From NCBI GenBank assembly GCA_029547025.1, contig JAKPQA010000221.1:28697-92696 (forward strand): DNA of 64,000 bases. The letters are read 5' to 3'. Positions within the stretch are counted from its first letter, which is position 1, and each line of letters starts with the position of its first letter. Below the pieces are notes generated by a model, which was not told the DNA's origin, searched no databases, and worked only from the letters and a program-made list of their open reading frames with translations. Shown piece after piece: positions 1 through 8,859 of this stretch. Source of the stretch: Armatimonadota bacterium (GTDB lineage: Bacteria; Armatimonadota; Zipacnadia; UBA1398; JAKPQA01). Position numbers and translations under genes: made by a program.

Positions 1-718
1 CCTCGCCGCAGAGGTCGACCAGGTGCGCGGGCGCGATATCGAGCCCGTTGGCGGCCACTGCGGCTATGGCAGTCGCCACAACCAGAGCCGACGACGAACT
101 CAGGCCCGCCGCCATGGGTATGTCGCCCCACACCGTGAGGTCGAGCCCGTGCAGCGGGTGATCGCTGGCGAAGTGCTGCAGCCGGAGCACGGCCGCCTTC
201 ACGTAGTTCTGCCAGTCCCCTTGGCTCTCTCGCACCTGATCCGCCACGTGGGGGCTCTCGATGAGCGTGACCCAATCGGGCCACGGCCGGGGGCCCAGGG
301 CTTCGGTGATGGAGAACTCGCGCGGGGGGAATGTGTCGGCGCGCATGTTGCGCAGTCTTACCACGTCATCGGCTCGAGGCGTAGCGACCATCAGTGTCTC
401 GCGCCGGTGGGTCATATAGTTGACCTCGCCCTTGCGGTGGTCGATGTGGACGCCCATGACGTTCACGCGCGACGGAGACCGGGCCAGCAGGGCTGGCGCC
501 CCAGTCCCACCGTCACGGGCGTGGCGCCGCAAGACCGCCAGCCACGCCTGCCGACGGTCCTCCAGCAGGGTCTCGTCGCTGCCGTATATCCCGCGCAGCA
601 CTCGCCTCCACGCACGGGGGTCCTCAAAACGCCGGATCCACTCCCCCACCGGCCAGACGCATGACATGCCCGGTCGCGGGTATCCTGGCAGATTCGTCGG
701 CCGGAGGCCTCGGGCCAT
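1..718 (-). CDS. Galactokinase-like GHMP kinase, 3' end cut by window edge
   Basis: This gene is absent from the ORF track because its stop lies outside the window; I translated it from the reverse strand. About 239 residues are present. A GHMP substrate/ATP motif SRVNVMGVHIDHRKG lies near residue 83, replacing the usual galactokinase GRxNxIGEHxD. The glycine-rich ATP loop PMAAGLSSSSAL lies near residue 201, with a galactokinase-like NYVKAAVLRLQ helix before it. The family phosphorylates a sugar (often C1) using ATP in the cytoplasm. The Glu-to-Val change in the first motif makes galactose itself uncertain; another sugar is possible. The ATG at 718 is chosen because GGGGAGGA sits just upstream; an internal ATG at 667 is less likely. 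It is the downstream member of the run with the MocA-like dehydrogenase, 36 bases away. Confidence 0.82.
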   Translation of the reverse strand, partial: MARGLRPTNLPGYPRPGMSCVWPVGEWIRRFEDPRAWRRVLRGIYGSDETLLEDRRQAWLAVLRRHARDGGTGAPALLARSPSRVNVMGVHIDHRKGEVNYMTHRRETLMVATPRADDVVRLRNMRADTFPPREFSITEALGPRPWPDWVTLIESPHVADQVRESQGDWQNYVKAAVLRLQHFASDHPLHGLDLTVWGDIPMAAGLSSSSALVVATAIAAVAANGLDIAPAHLVDLCGE

Positions 719-754
719 TGGGTCCTCCCCATCCATCGTAGCCGGGAGCGGCAC

Positions 755-1789
755 TCAGTCGGCGAGCAGGGGCAAGGCGACCGGTTTCCCCGTCTCGGCG
801 GCCTGCGCGGCGCCGAAGCAGATCTCGTGCGTCCGGACCGCGTCATCCAGGTCGGGCAGCGCCCGGTGGTCCAGCCGGATGGCGTCAACCAGAGCAGCGA
901 TCTCCGCCACGAATGGATGATGGGTGACGTCCCGCGTCGTCGGCTGGATGGTCGGTACGGATGCGTAGTCCGTCTGCTGCGGGAACAGCCGGGTTGAGAA
1001 GACCCGTTCGTTGCGGATGGCACCCTCGGAACCCAGCAGGTTGATGTTGAACGAGTATGGGATCAGCGTGTCGAGACATGCCGAGACTTTGCCCACGGCC
1101 CCGTTCGCGAAGCGCACGGTCAACACCATGGTCGGGTCGTACTCCCAGGGCGTGTCGCTGGTGGCCGGCACCGAATACGCCGACACCTCAACGGCCTCGC
1201 TGCCCACAAAGTACCGCAGCGCGTCGACCGCGTGGCATCCGGCGGCGAGCAGGGCGCTCCCGCCCTGCTTGCGCGTGATGATCCACGAATAGCCCGCGTA
1301 CGACGGCGTGATCCCGTTCCAGTAGTCCACCTCGGCGTAGAAGACGCGACCAATGGCCCCTTGGTCCAGCAGGCACCGGATGTTGTGAAACAGCGGGTTC
1401 CAGCGGAGGCAGAAGCTGACCAGGGTCTTCACGCCGGCCGCGCGCACCGCATCGCGCATGGCCCGCATGTCATCGACCGTCGTGCACAACGGCTTCTCGA
1501 TCAGCACATGCTTGCCTGCCCTCGCAGCCTGGATGGTCTCGGACGCGTGGCGATCGTGAGGTGTGCAGATGGAGACCACATCGACGCGATCGTCCGCCAG
1601 TAGGTCGTCCAGTGATGTGTAGATCGCGGCTTCGCCACAGCCGGCGTAGGCGGCGCATTGACGGGCCCCCTCGGCCCTGCGGCTGCTGACCGCCACGACC
1701 TCGCAGTGCGGGTTGGCGCGGTAAGCCTTCAGGTGCTCGCCAGCCACCCAGCCGGCGCCATGAATCGCGCACCCCAGCTTTCTGGGCAT
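755..1789 (-). CDS. Gfo/Idh/MocA-family NAD(P)-dependent oxidoreductase
   Basis: The protein has 344 residues, typical of the family. A Rossmann fold opens with GAGWVAGEHLKAY (about 11-23). The family EKPL motif follows at about 98, with the catalytic/binding lysine, and an alpha/beta C-terminal domain contains AAGCHAVDALRYF (about 182-195), which carries the conserved GxHxxD pattern. Such enzymes oxidise or reduce a sugar, inositol or aminosugar carbon with NAD(P) in the cytoplasm; the substrate cannot be read from sequence. GGAGGATC lies about 7 bases before the ATG. It sits between a sugar kinase and a URO-D-like methyltransferase on the same strand, suggesting a small carbohydrate catabolic unit. 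No signal peptide is seen. Confidence 0.9.
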   Translation of the reverse strand: MPRKLGCAIHGAGWVAGEHLKAYRANPHCEVVAVSSRRAEGARQCAAYAGCGEAAIYTSLDDLLADDRVDVVSICTPHDRHASETIQAARAGKHVLIEKPLCTTVDDMRAMRDAVRAAGVKTLVSFCLRWNPLFHNIRCLLDQGAIGRVFYAEVDYWNGITPSYAGYSWIITRKQGGSALLAAGCHAVDALRYFVGSEAVEVSAYSVPATSDTPWEYDPTMVLTVRFANGAVGKVSACLDTLIPYSFNINLLGSEGAIRNERVFSTRLFPQQTDYASVPTIQPTTRDVTHHPFVAEIAALVDAIRLDHRALPDLDDAVRTHEICFGAAQAAETGKPVALPLLAD

Positions 1790-1909
1790 CGAGATGATCC
1801 TCCGGTGTAGAGACGTCTTGGATCACGGGGTTCGGCAAGTGAGGCCAGGAGGCCTGCGGACAGGCGAGGCCGGCAAACGTGCGCGCATGGTGGGCAACGT
1901 CAGAGATCG

Positions 1910-2905
1910 CTACCGGAACGTTCCCGCCTCGACGAACGCCTCGTAGGCCCAGTGCTGCCACAGGGGATCGACTCCGATGGAGAAGTTGTCCCCGTAGTCC
2001 TTGGCGATGAACCCGCCGCCTCGGCCGAGCTTCTCGACCATCTCCCGTGCTTTAGCCTTGATGGTGCCCTCGTCGCCGCTCTGCAGTGTGGTCTGGATGT
2101 CCACGGGGCACCAGAAGGTTGCCCGGTCGGCGAACTGGGCCAGGAAGTCGATGGTGTGTAGATCGGGCTGGTCGAACTGGAACACGTCCACGCCAATACC
2201 GACGAGGTCGGGGATGATATCGCGCACGTACCCGCACGAGTGCATCCACACGGTGAGGTCCCTCCGGTGGGCGTGGGAGACCAACCTCTCGAAGTAGGGC
2301 CGGAACAGCGACCGCCACATGGCGGGAGAGACCAGCAGGCGCTCCTGCGTCCCCCAGTCCTCGCAGAACACCAGGCCGTCGGCCCCCAGGTCAGCGTAGA
2401 TGTCGACCTGGGCCAGGACGATGTCGCTGACGAGATCGTTGAGGCGCCGGACGAGGCCCGGATCGCCGGCGCAGTCGGCCAGGTAGTTCTCGAGGATGCG
2501 CAGATACCGCGCGCGGTCGAACGCGCATGCCACGATCCCACCGAGGCAGTAGAGGTCCGGGTTTCGGTCGCGCACCTCCGCCGCATGGCGGTACCGCTCG
2601 GGGTTGGCCAGCGTCGGGGGCCGGTAGGTGTCGAGGTCGGCCGCCGACTTGATCGGGGCCTCGATGGTCTCGCCGCCGATGGTCTTGCCGACCAGCCGGC
2701 GCCAGACGCAGCCCCACTCATCGGTCCAGCACTCGCCGCCGTGGTCGTCGTTCCAGCGGCGCTCCGCGAACGCCGGATCGGGTGATGGCCCCAGCCAGCC
2801 CACGTCGTTCATCCGGGGCATGTCCTTGTAGGGGCTGAAGGTCAGGCCGATGCGGGGCGGGTCGTCGTGGGCCAACACGGCCCGGATCACGTCGCGTGAG
2901 GTCAT
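1910..2905 (-). CDS. Uroporphyrinogen decarboxylase-like (URO-D/MtaA superfamily) methyltransferase
   Basis: The protein has 331 residues with the URO-D TIM-barrel layout. It starts MTSRDVIRAVLAHDDPPRIG and has a conserved ADLGADGLVFCEDWG strand (about 171-185) and the HSCG signature at about 222-225. In MtaA/MtbA-type corrinoid methyltransferases the matching HxC motif plus a downstream cysteine bind zinc; here FWCPVD near 270 could supply that cysteine. This is not the haem-pathway HemE: the HemE N-terminal signature is missing and this class is widely duplicated in Armatimonadota-like genomes. Its role is probably methyl transfer or an uncharacterised demethylation. The start has GAGGAGAG upstream. 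It lies 120 bases before the MocA-like gene and 18 bases after the lipoprotein gene. Confidence 0.85.
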   Translation of the reverse strand: MTSRDVIRAVLAHDDPPRIGLTFSPYKDMPRMNDVGWLGPSPDPAFAERRWNDDHGGECWTDEWGCVWRRLVGKTIGGETIEAPIKSAADLDTYRPPTLANPERYRHAAEVRDRNPDLYCLGGIVACAFDRARYLRILENYLADCAGDPGLVRRLNDLVSDIVLAQVDIYADLGADGLVFCEDWGTQERLLVSPAMWRSLFRPYFERLVSHAHRRDLTVWMHSCGYVRDIIPDLVGIGVDVFQFDQPDLHTIDFLAQFADRATFWCPVDIQTTLQSGDEGTIKAKAREMVEKLGRGGGFIAKDYGDNFSIGVDPLWQHWAYEAFVEAGTFR

Positions 2906-2923
2906 GCCACTCTCCTCGTGCCT

Positions 2924-3988
2924 CTACCGATTCGCGACCCTGGCCAGAAGACCGGGCGCCTCTTGGTACCCCGCGATGGCCAACAGTGTCCGGCGGACCT
3001 TCTGCGCAAGTTGCTCTGTGCCGCCACTGATCTCCATTGCCAGGCGCTTCGCGAAAGCCTCGACCTGTCGCGGCCGCTCTTCGTCGGACAGAGCCATGAA
3101 CTCCTCGACGATCGGCTGCGCCGCCTCGATGGCCCAAGGCTCGGCCTCTGGATCCTCGAATGCGAGTGCGCGGATGACCTCGTTGGTGCAGGTGAGGATC
3201 GGGTCGGTGGGCTCCGCCACCTCCATCGCCGTGTGCGGGCCTGCCATCGGCGGGTCATCGGCAGGCAGTTCATCACCGGCGCCTTGCTCGTCCCGCCCTG
3301 CGTCATCGATCACGACTTCATCCGCCGGCATGGCGCCGTGAGCGTACATGGTGAGAACACGCTCCACCCCCTCGGCGATGCCTGCCACAGCCACCCTCTG
3401 CTCGCCATCCATGGTGGCCAGGATCGCTTCGACGGCCGCCGCGTGCTTGTCCAGCACGGGCCCGATGCCCGCACCCTCGCCTTCGGGCGCGAACATGCCG
3501 AAGATGCGCTCAGCAAAGGCGTCGACGGGCTGCGCGCCGGGCGGCCCCTCCGTTGCTCCAGGCAGCGCCCCGGGAGTGGCCATCAGCTCTAGCATGGCAT
3601 TGCCTAGCACATCTTCTGGATCCTCCGCCACCACTACCCTCTCGGCCACGTCGGATAGCTTGGCGGCGGCCTGGTTGGCCTCGGCCAGCGTGGCGTCCAC
3701 GTCAGCACGGATCGCCGGGCCCTCCCGTCCCGCCACCTCGGCCAGGGCTCGCGCCTGAGCCGGTGTGAAGCGGCATTCGGCGATCTTCACCGCCATACCG
3801 AGCTTTATGAAAGCGAGGAATGCCTGCGGATTCCGCAACGCCTGATCCGCTGCCAGCATGCCCGGGGCGTTCTGGTCCTCACCAGTGCAGCCCGGGAGCA
3901 GCAGGAGCACGAGGCCGAGGGCAGGCCAGCGGGTAGCGTGGAACCAGCCGCTCCGCTCGCGTGTAATACTGCGGGGGTGGAGCTGCAT
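2924..3988 (-). CDS. Putative lipoprotein of unknown function
   Basis: I shortened the track ORF. AGGTGAT, complementary to the 16S tail, precedes the ATG at 3988, and from there the protein begins with a basic n-region, the hydrophobic stretch LGLVLLLL and the lipobox LLPGC (Cys at about 34). That predicts a lipid-anchored protein of about 354 residues. The mature part is mostly alpha-helical and acidic, with repeated Ala/Glu-rich segments and no enzyme motif I recognise. Two similar segments, VDATLAEANQAAAKLSDVAERV and EEFMALSDEERPRQVEAFAKR, hint at a helical-bundle scaffold. It is upstream of the URO-D-like gene (18 bases) and divergent from aroK. The start at 3994 is possible but has poorer spacing. 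Confidence 0.7.
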   Translation of the reverse strand: MQLHPRSITRERSGWFHATRWPALGLVLLLLPGCTGEDQNAPGMLAADQALRNPQAFLAFIKLGMAVKIAECRFTPAQARALAEVAGREGPAIRADVDATLAEANQAAAKLSDVAERVVVAEDPEDVLGNAMLELMATPGALPGATEGPPGAQPVDAFAERIFGMFAPEGEGAGIGPVLDKHAAAVEAILATMDGEQRVAVAGIAEGVERVLTMYAHGAMPADEVVIDDAGRDEQGAGDELPADDPPMAGPHTAMEVAEPTDPILTCTNEVIRALAFEDPEAEPWAIEAAQPIVEEFMALSDEERPRQVEAFAKRLAMEISGGTEQLAQKVRRTLLAIAGYQEAPGLLARVANR

Positions 3989-4087
3989 TCCCATCACCTC
4001 GGCGCGGATGTTCTGAGCCTGCAGGAGACAAGTTCGGGCAGCGGCGCCTGGCGCCCTGCCCGCGCCCAGCGGAGGTGCCCGGTCAGC

Positions 4088-4648
4088 GTGAACCACCTGC
4101 TGCTCATTGGCTTCAAGGGGTGCGGCAAATCGACGGTCGGGAGGCTCGTTGCTCGCCGGCTCGGCCGTCGCTTCATCGATCTCGACACCGTGATCGAGCG
4201 CCTCTTCCATGAGCGCGGCCTTCAGCGCATGGGCTTCCGGGACGTGTTCTGCCAGGTGGGGGAGGCCGAGTTCCGCCGGCTGGAGCGTGAGGCCGCACGC
4301 ATCGTCGCGCGATGGGCGCGGGAGGCGCCGGCGCCCATGGTGATCGCCCTCGGCGGCGGAAGCCTGGTCGATGATGAGACCCGATCCCTACTACTGCCGC
4401 TCGGCCGATTCGTCTACCTGCGGGTTCCACGCAACGAGGCTGTCGAGCGGGCACTCTCCGCCGACACACCAGCCTTCCTGCCCGGTCGCAACCCCGTAGA
4501 GGAGCTGTCGGAGGTATACTCGCTGCGCGAGCCGATCTACCGTGCGTGTGCCCACATAACCGTCGACATCGGTGGCCTGGGACGCCGGGCGGCCGCGGAC
4601 CGGGTGGTCGGCGAATTCGACCGGTTGGCGACCTCGGGGGGTGCCTGA
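4088..4648 (+). CDS. aroK: Shikimate kinase
   Basis: The enzyme phosphorylates shikimate with ATP to give shikimate 3-phosphate, the fifth step of the chorismate pathway, in the cytoplasm. A P-loop GFKGCGKST lies at residues 8-16, DLDTVIE (31-37) supplies the shikimate/Mg contact, and GGGS (89-92) matches the family glycine loop. A lid arginine region follows with RNPVEELSEVY. The start is the GTG at 4088 with GGAGGTG upstream; the track start at 3938 adds about 50 residues without homology that overlap the divergent gene. The resulting 186 residues match the usual family length. The stop overlaps the aroC start (TGATG), so the two are probably translated together. Confidence 0.93.
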   Translation: MNHLLLIGFKGCGKSTVGRLVARRLGRRFIDLDTVIERLFHERGLQRMGFRDVFCQVGEAEFRRLEREAARIVARWAREAPAPMVIALGGGSLVDDETRSLLLPLGRFVYLRVPRNEAVERALSADTPAFLPGRNPVEELSEVYSLREPIYRACAHITVDIGGLGRRAAADRVVGEFDRLATSGGA

Positions 4649-5709
4649 TGGGCGGAAGCATCTTCGGCAAGGCGTTCCGCATCACCACCTTCGGTGAGTC
4701 CCATGGCAAGGCCGTCGGGGTAGTTGTGGAGGGCGTCACGCCAGGCCTGCCGCTCACCGAGGCCGACATCCAGATTGAGCTCGACCGCCGCAAGCCTGGG
4801 CAGAGCGAAGTGGCCACGCCCCGCCAGGAGTCCGATACCGTCCACATCCTCTCGGGCGTGTTCGAGGGCCGGGCCACTGGCTGCCCCATCGCCTTGGTCA
4901 TCTGGAATGCGGATGCCAGGCCTGAAGCCTATCGCGATCTGGCCGAGGTGTTTCGTCCCGGCCATGCGGACTACACCTACCACGCCAAGTATGGCATCCG
5001 TGACCACCGCGGATCAGGCCGGGCCTCCGGCCGGGAGACGGCCGCCCGCGTGGCCGCCGGAGCCATCGCCAAGAAGGTGCTTGCCCCAGCCGGGGTCACT
5101 ATCCGAGCCTACACGTTGCAGGTCGGCGCCATCGGCGCGGAGCGGGTCGATCTCGACGAGGTCGACCGCAACCCCGTGCGCTGCCCGGATCCCAGCGCTG
5201 CCGCTCGAATGGTCGAGGCCATCCGCGAGGCGAGGGACCAGAAGGACTCGCTCGGCGGCATCGTCGAGTGCCGGGCCACCGGCGTCCCCGCAGGCCTCGG
5301 CGAACCGGTCTTCGACAAGCTCGACGCTGATCTCGCCAAGGCCATGCTGTCGCTCGGGGCGGTGAAGGGGATCGAGTTCGGCGCTGGTTTCGGTGCGGTG
5401 ACCATGCGAGGCTCGGAGCACAACGACGCGCTCACGGCTGAGGGGTTCGCAACGAACCATGCCGGCGGCGTTTTGGGAGGCATCTCGACCGGGGCTGAGC
5501 TCGTGTTCCGCATCGCCGTCAAGCCGACGTCGTCCATCGGGCGGGAGCAGGTCACGGTGGATCTCGACGGCCGCGAGCGGCGCATCGCCATCGGGGGCCG
5601 GCACGATCCCTGCATCTGCCCTCGAATCGTCCCGGTGGTTGAGGCCATGGCCGCACTGGTGCTGGTGGACCACCTCAAGCGTCAGTCTGCCCTGCGGGGG
5701 GGCGCGTGA
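4648..5709 (+). CDS. aroC: Chorismate synthase
   Basis: The enzyme converts 5-enolpyruvylshikimate 3-phosphate to chorismate with reduced FMN, the last step of the shikimate pathway. The protein has 353 residues, the normal length. Family signatures are present: FGESHG near 15, the RASGRETAARVAAG block near 126, and RGSEHND near 253. The true start is the ATG at 4648, overlapping the aroK stop by one base; the extra 34 residues in the track ORF are read-in from aroK. The pairing aroK-aroC is common in bacteria and supports both calls. No flavin reductase is nearby, so whether the enzyme is mono- or bifunctional cannot be decided. Confidence 0.97.
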   Translation: MGGSIFGKAFRITTFGESHGKAVGVVVEGVTPGLPLTEADIQIELDRRKPGQSEVATPRQESDTVHILSGVFEGRATGCPIALVIWNADARPEAYRDLAEVFRPGHADYTYHAKYGIRDHRGSGRASGRETAARVAAGAIAKKVLAPAGVTIRAYTLQVGAIGAERVDLDEVDRNPVRCPDPSAAARMVEAIREARDQKDSLGGIVECRATGVPAGLGEPVFDKLDADLAKAMLSLGAVKGIEFGAGFGAVTMRGSEHNDALTAEGFATNHAGGVLGGISTGAELVFRIAVKPTSSIGREQVTVDLDGRERRIAIGGRHDPCICPRIVPVVEAMAALVLVDHLKRQSALRGGA

Positions 5710-5786
5710 TCCCGCCCCGAAGGGAGGGCCGCCTGACGGGTCCGAGGAACATGCCCACAACAGACTCGGACCGATTGGAGACCCGG

Positions 5787-5990
5787 ATGGCCTACGATTG
5801 TCCCTCGCTGAAGAAGAACATGGAGAGGTGCAACTGCTCCGCCGACGGCTGCCCGCGCAAGGGCAACTGCTGCGAGTGTCTGCACTACCATCTGTCGAAC
5901 CGCCAACTGCCGGCCTGTGCGTTCACGAATGACATCGAGAAGACCTACGACCGCTCCTTCGAGCGCTTCGCCAAGATGGTGCTGGGGTAG
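5787..5990 (+). CDS. Small Cys-rich protein, DUF6485-like
   Basis: The protein has 67 residues and starts at the ATG at 5787, preceded by TTGGAGACCCGG. The track start at 5706 overlaps aroC and adds unconserved sequence. The pattern CPSLKKNMERCNC, then CPRKGNCCECLHYH, then PACAF gives eight cysteines, consistent with a compact metal-binding knuckle. I recognise this as resembling DUF6485, a family without a known function that occurs as single small genes. There is no signal peptide or membrane segment, so it is likely cytoplasmic. It follows aroC by about 80 bases and could be cotranscribed; nothing ties it to aromatic synthesis. Confidence 0.75.
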   Translation: MAYDCPSLKKNMERCNCSADGCPRKGNCCECLHYHLSNRQLPACAFTNDIEKTYDRSFERFAKMVLG

Positions 5991-6096
5991 GTGTGCGCCG
6001 AGCTCGGCGCCCCAGAACCGGGGACAGGTCTGGGTCTTCGGCACTTGGCGGGAACCCAGGCCTGCCCCCGTTCTCCGGGTTGCCCCGCGTCGGGCT

Positions 6097-7017
6097 CTAC
6101 GCCTCCGCCCCACTCCACTCGCGCCAGGCGTTGAGCATCGCGAGGTAGTTCTCGACCGGGATGTAGTTCGCGATGCTGTTCCCCGAGCCCAGCACATAGC
6201 CGCCCCCCGACGCGCAGGCGTCGAGGATGTCCAGCGTGTACCGCCGTACCCCCTCGGGCGTCAGCCGGCACAGCGCATCGACATCGACGCCGCCGATGAT
6301 GCCGATCCGGCTGCCCCACCGGCTCTTTACCTCGGCGACGGGCATGATGACATCCTCATACGAGTGCTTCGCGTCGATGCGCACGTCGTCGATCAGGTCA
6401 TCCATGATCGACTCGAGATTCCCGCACGAATGGAGCAGCACGGGGATGCCCGCGTCGTGAGCGACCCGTGCCAGGTCGCGCTGCGTCGCCAAAACGTACT
6501 GACGCATGGCGTCAGGCGCCAGGAAGGTCCCGGTCTTGTGCCCCATGTCGTCCGAGATCCAGATGGCGCCCACGCGGTCCATCGTCACCAACTGCCGCCA
6601 GATGGCGACCATCTGGTCCCGGATGCGCCGGACGATCTCCCGCACCAGTTCCGGGTCGTCAGCCAGCAGGTAGCATAGGGGCTCGTAACCCACAATCCAC
6701 ATGAGCCACTCGCACGGACCGCCCGCGCTGGCGAGCAGGCCCATGCCGTCCGGCAGGAGCCGCGCCATGTGCTCGACGGGGCCGTAATCGACTTGTTCCG
6801 GTGTGGGCCAAGCGTAGGCATCGAACGAGGCGCGATCCCAGATGCGGCTGGCGGCAGCCGTCACATAGGCACTCCGCCCGGACGCGAGCGCAGTGCTCTG
6901 AATCGCCGTTGTGTGGTGAGTATGCACGGGGGGCTCGGAGTCAATAGTCATTGTGCAGATTCCGTGCGCTAAGATTCCGGCGCACAGCCACACACCAGTG
7001 TCCGGATGCTTGTTCAT
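6097..7017 (-). CDS. URO-D-like methyltransferase, N-terminally short
   Basis: The C-terminal three quarters match the URO-D superfamily: LLHSCGNLESIMDDL carries the HxCG motif, followed by GIIGGVDVDALCRLTPEG and a GSGNSIANYIPVENY end that is typical of the family. The first 45-65 residues do not look like the usual MTSRERV-type opening seen in the paralogue at 1910-2905, and the region before the conserved barrel is shorter. No convincing ribosome site precedes the ATG at 7017 or the alternative at 6951. The gene may be 5'-truncated or carry a frameshift, or a non-standard start was missed. The substrate is unknown; a demethylase or methyltransferase role is likely if it is active. Confidence 0.7.
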   Translation of the reverse strand: MNKHPDTGVWLCAGILAHGICTMTIDSEPPVHTHHTTAIQSTALASGRSAYVTAAASRIWDRASFDAYAWPTPEQVDYGPVEHMARLLPDGMGLLASAGGPCEWLMWIVGYEPLCYLLADDPELVREIVRRIRDQMVAIWRQLVTMDRVGAIWISDDMGHKTGTFLAPDAMRQYVLATQRDLARVAHDAGIPVLLHSCGNLESIMDDLIDDVRIDAKHSYEDVIMPVAEVKSRWGSRIGIIGGVDVDALCRLTPEGVRRYTLDILDACASGGGYVLGSGNSIANYIPVENYLAMLNAWREWSGAEA

Positions 7018-7175
7018 GTGAGTTGGTCGAGCCCAACGTAGCCGTGCGTGGGGCTCACGCCGTGGCCCGTGGGTTCGCTTCGGGCCCGTGGCCGTACGCC
7101 GCGCGGCGTGCGCAATGGTTCAGCTGCGTCAGCTCGGTCAGGCCTCGGCACACCATGTCCGGGCCCCCCACCGGG

Positions 7176-8441
7176 TCACTTGGCCCGTCGGGCGCGTGCC
7201 ATAACGTCCGCCACCAGGGCGTCCTGCAGCGTGCGCCGTTCCTCGGGCGTGCCCGTGTACCACGGCTCATCCATGCGGTACACGAGCTTCGAGATGTCGG
7301 TGTCGAGCCAGTCCTTGGTCGTGCCCATGTTGCGGCCGCTGCGCTCAAACGCATCCACCACGCTGGTCGGCAGCAGCGCCCTGACATCGGGCAAGATCGC
7401 CACAATCGTGCCCATAGGGAACCACTTCGCCAGCTCCTCGTCGCTGAGCGGCAGCCTGGTCGCCCGCAGGGTCCCCTCCACCAGCGTCGCTGCCTCTGCC
7501 GAATCCAGCTCCGGCAGACCCGACGCCCCGGTCGAGAACGAGGAGCACCGGTACTCGGATGGCACCCAGGTGCCGTCCGGCGCTTCGACGTACCCCTCCC
7601 ACAGGGCGAACACACGGACTACCATCTGGCGGCCGCCTTCTTCCGAGATGCCCGTAACTTCGGCAAGGTACGGCGCATAGCCCCCCAGCCTGACGAACCC
7701 ACACCGGAGCTGACGAACGAAGCCCGGCGCCGTCTCGCCAGTCAGGGTCAGCAGAACGGCCTCGCGGCCGTCGTGCTCGGTCAGCTCGGCCGCCACGTCA
7801 CCCCCGCCTTGGAGCATCGCTTCGAGCTCGCGCCGCAGCGCGCCCACGCGGCGCACGTATAGGCCGAGGTAGGCCGCGCAGGGCGAGGACTCCTGCTGCC
7901 AGTCGACCTCCTGGGCCAGCACTCGGCCGATGGGGAACGACGGCGTGGGGCCGCGGTGGAAGTCGATCCGGTAGGCGGGGCGGTCCAGCCTCTTCATGTG
8001 GAGGTCGCCGACCCGGTCGGGGGCACGACTGACGTCGGCCGGGAACAGCCGGTCGGACCCACCCCAGTGCCGCACTTGGGCCTCGACTTCCCACTCCTGG
8101 GGAGTGAGACGATAGCGCTCGACGAGTCGAGTGCGCGTGGCCCCGTTCTGCCTGCCATCTGCGAAGGTCTCGATGGCCTTGCTGAGCGCAGCGGGGTCTC
8201 CGTCGGTCGCGAGGCCGAGCTTCCACGCCCCGACGAACCGCTCGGCAAGTACCGTGAACTCGACACCCGCACCAGCCTGCTCGCGGGCGCGGCAGCCCTC
8301 GATGACGGCCTCGGCTATCGCCCGCGGGTCGGCTGGGCCCGGTCTTGCGGGCTGGCCCAGCACCGCCGCCGTGGCAAGCCCTGCGATGCACAGCACAGCA
8401 CGGCCGCTGTGCCGACGCAGCACTTGGATCAGTCGCGCCAT
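7176..8441 (-). CDS. Exported protein of unknown function
   Basis: I moved the start to the ATG at 8441, preceded by GAGGAGGGG. It gives 421 residues opening MARLIQVLRRHSGRAVLCIAG, a Sec signal peptide probably cut after AVLGQPA. The mature protein is rich in alternating beta segments in the middle (for example EVTGISEEGGRQMVVRVFALWEG) and ends in an alpha-helical stretch. I recognise no catalytic motif. A mature N-terminus with an AIAEAVIEGCRAREQAG helix followed by beta strands resembles the general layout of LolA-like or carrier folds, but this is only a shape argument. It is transcribed away from the thymidylate-synthase-like gene across a 419-base spacer. Confidence 0.65.
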   Translation of the reverse strand: MARLIQVLRRHSGRAVLCIAGLATAAVLGQPARPGPADPRAIAEAVIEGCRAREQAGAGVEFTVLAERFVGAWKLGLATDGDPAALSKAIETFADGRQNGATRTRLVERYRLTPQEWEVEAQVRHWGGSDRLFPADVSRAPDRVGDLHMKRLDRPAYRIDFHRGPTPSFPIGRVLAQEVDWQQESSPCAAYLGLYVRRVGALRRELEAMLQGGGDVAAELTEHDGREAVLLTLTGETAPGFVRQLRCGFVRLGGYAPYLAEVTGISEEGGRQMVVRVFALWEGYVEAPDGTWVPSEYRCSSFSTGASGLPELDSAEAATLVEGTLRATRLPLSDEELAKWFPMGTIVAILPDVRALLPTSVVDAFERSGRNMGTTKDWLDTDISKLVYRMDEPWYTGTPEERRTLQDALVADVMARARRAK

Positions 8442-8859
8442 CGGTCGCCCCTCCTCGCTTCCGGGAAGCGGGTCAGGCCGGACGACTCGCGTCGCGGTAC
8501 CGGCCCGCATGTACGTGTGGCAGCCACCGGCGCCGGCGTTGTTGGGGTGGCGGCAACCCGGGCCAGGCGGAGGGCCGAGGGGCCACTGGTGCTAGCCCAG
8601 GACGCCGGCTGCCAACTGCGGTCGCCCCACCACACAGCCCGCATCGTTGCCGTGCCCTGCTCTCGCGGAGCAGGCGCTCCGCGCTCCGGGAATGGCCTGT
8701 GCGTACGGCGGGGCGGGGACGGCACCACCGGGCTCTGCTGAGGCGCCCCGCCGAGCCCACGAGCGTCCGTCCCGCGCGGTACCCCCACGACGCCCCAGGT
8801 ATGCTAAGCTGGCTGCCGCCGGAGGCGGCGCCACCCGCCCCGTCCAGAAGGAGGATCTG
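8442..8859 (+). other. 418-base divergent intergenic region with hairpins
   Basis: There is no gene here. The spacer separates the exported protein on the minus strand from the thymidylate-synthase-like gene on the plus strand, so both promoters should lie in it. A perfect 8-bp stem with a 4-base loop (CGCGGAGC/GCTCCGCG) lies at 8664-8683. A smaller GCCGCC-GGA-GGCGGC stem at 8815-8829 lies 20 bases before the AAGGAGG ribosome site of the downstream gene. CAGGTATGCTAAG near 8800 could be a -10 element, but I see no matching -35. Confidence 0.5.
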
